Below are positions 21,267 through 21,645 of a stretch of 21,645 nt of DNA, in pieces. A program made the translations under genes and the position numbers. The number at the start of each line of letters is the position of its first letter. Positions within the stretch are counted from its first letter, which is position 1. This stretch comes from CAKUFA01 sp963618735 (lineage in GTDB: Bacteria > Bacillota > Clostridia > Christensenellales > Aristaeellaceae). The stretch covers positions 1-21,645 of the forward strand of contig CAVEUM010000029.1 in assembly GCA_963618735.1 (NCBI GenBank), in the 5' to 3' direction. The notes below the pieces were generated by a model, which was not told the DNA's origin, did not search any database, and worked only from the letters and a program-made list of their open reading frames with translations.

Positions 21267-21645
21267 AAATCTTTTTGCGTGCAAGCGAACTTGTCGTATG
21301 GAACAAACGATTCAAGGCTGTTGTTCCGGGGGCTGTTAAGCGGGTCGAAGACCCTCGCCCCTGGACCCTTCGCGTGCACTCTTCTGGGAGTAGACTTGTA
21401 TTGTAACTTTTATAAAGCTACGGGAAAAGGCTTCACCTAAGAAGTGCATCCCCGAAGGGTGCAGGGGCGATCGCAGACTTCGTCTGTTTTAACAGCCCCC
21501 TGCTCGCTCCGCAGAGCGAAATCTCCTCGCTGGCAAGCAGCTTGGCGTATGGAACAAACGAGTCAAGGCTGTTGTTCCAGGGGCTGTTAAGCGGGTCGAA
21601 GACCCTCGCCCCTGGACCCTTCGCATGCACTCTTCTGCAAGTTGA
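21267..21645 (-). repeat. Palindrome-rich tandem repeat array, right copy
   Basis: On the - strand this is the same ~250-bp unit as at 1-313. The block around CGAGGGTCTTCGACCC occurs twice (about 21600 and 21350), giving a period of 251 bp, and the CTGTTAAAACAG block once (21495-21450). Hairpins shared with the left array are the GAA-loop and C(TTCG)G hairpins, GGGTC-TTC-GACCC within CCAGGGG/CCCCTGG, TCGCTC-TGCG-GAGCGA and an AAAGTTAC/GTAGCTTT stem. Between the blocks, GGAACAA/TTGTTCC makes a stem where the left copy has an unrelated hairpin. The array ends about 45 bases before the M16 start and is cut by the window edge. Confidence 0.9.

Noticed and set aside
19696..21339. 547-codon open frame on the + strand
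   Set aside because: It is antisense to ruvX and the M16 peptidase, is His/Gly/Ala-rich in the way of reversed coding sequence, and runs into the repeat.
21149..21630. Several open frames in the right repeat array, two of which begin with the same peptide (MHAKGPGARVFDPLNSP)
   Set aside because: The shared peptide is simply the repeat unit read in one frame. The frames are broken differently in each copy.
1..21645. Inverted repeats at both edges as ends of a 21-kb mobile element
   Set aside because: The copies are cut at different phases by the window edges and no transposase or integrase is present. An assembly break in a dispersed repeat is simpler.

Overview
The window looks like chromosomal DNA of a Bacillota bacterium, most likely a Clostridia-type anaerobe. 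The grounds are GGAGG-type ribosome sites, sigma-A promoters, an ECF vitamin-type transporter, a DUF3048 protein, DUF1292 proteins next to ruvX, a PdaC-like deacetylase and a SPP1/siphovirus-type tail cassette. No rRNA, tRNA, CRISPR array or transposase was seen. Both edges lie inside the same ~250-bp palindrome-rich repeat, in opposite orientations, so the window may be a contig whose assembly broke in a dispersed repeat.

Left part, + strand. A repeat array (1-313) runs straight into a compact phage tail cassette (380-5144): a very short tape measure protein, distal tail protein, tail-tip protein, baseplate/fibre protein, a small membrane protein and a holin. No capsid, packaging, integrase or lysin gene is present here. 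The cassette ends where a consensus promoter with a CsoR-type operator drives a lone copper-sensor-like repressor. A secreted DUF3048 protein follows.

Middle, + strand. A cluster of perfect hairpins between direct repeats (6744-7017) precedes an esterase and a GNAT acetyltransferase with overlapping ends. Next come an HSL-type alpha/beta hydrolase, a membrane-anchored coiled-coil protein with a possibly degenerate NodB-like domain, and a two-gene sulfur amino-acid operon (MetE-like methyltransferase plus L-cysteine desulfidase). Most units have their own sigma-A promoter and hairpin terminator.

Right part, - strand. Reading leftwards from the right-hand repeat: M16 peptidase, RuvX fused in frame to a DUF1292 domain, a second DUF1292 protein, a PdaC-like polysaccharide deacetylase and RlmH. 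A separate unit then has its own promoter and encodes a UPF0397-type ECF substrate component, a double ATPase, EcfT and, coupled to EcfT, a secreted barnase-family ribonuclease. A bidirectional terminator separates this from the cysteine desulfidase gene.

The points most worth a second look are the barnase with no barstar beside it in an ECF transporter operon, the RuvX-DUF1292 fusion that still carries an internal ribosome site and an out-of-frame stop, the minimal tail cassette, and the two families of hairpin-array repeats.
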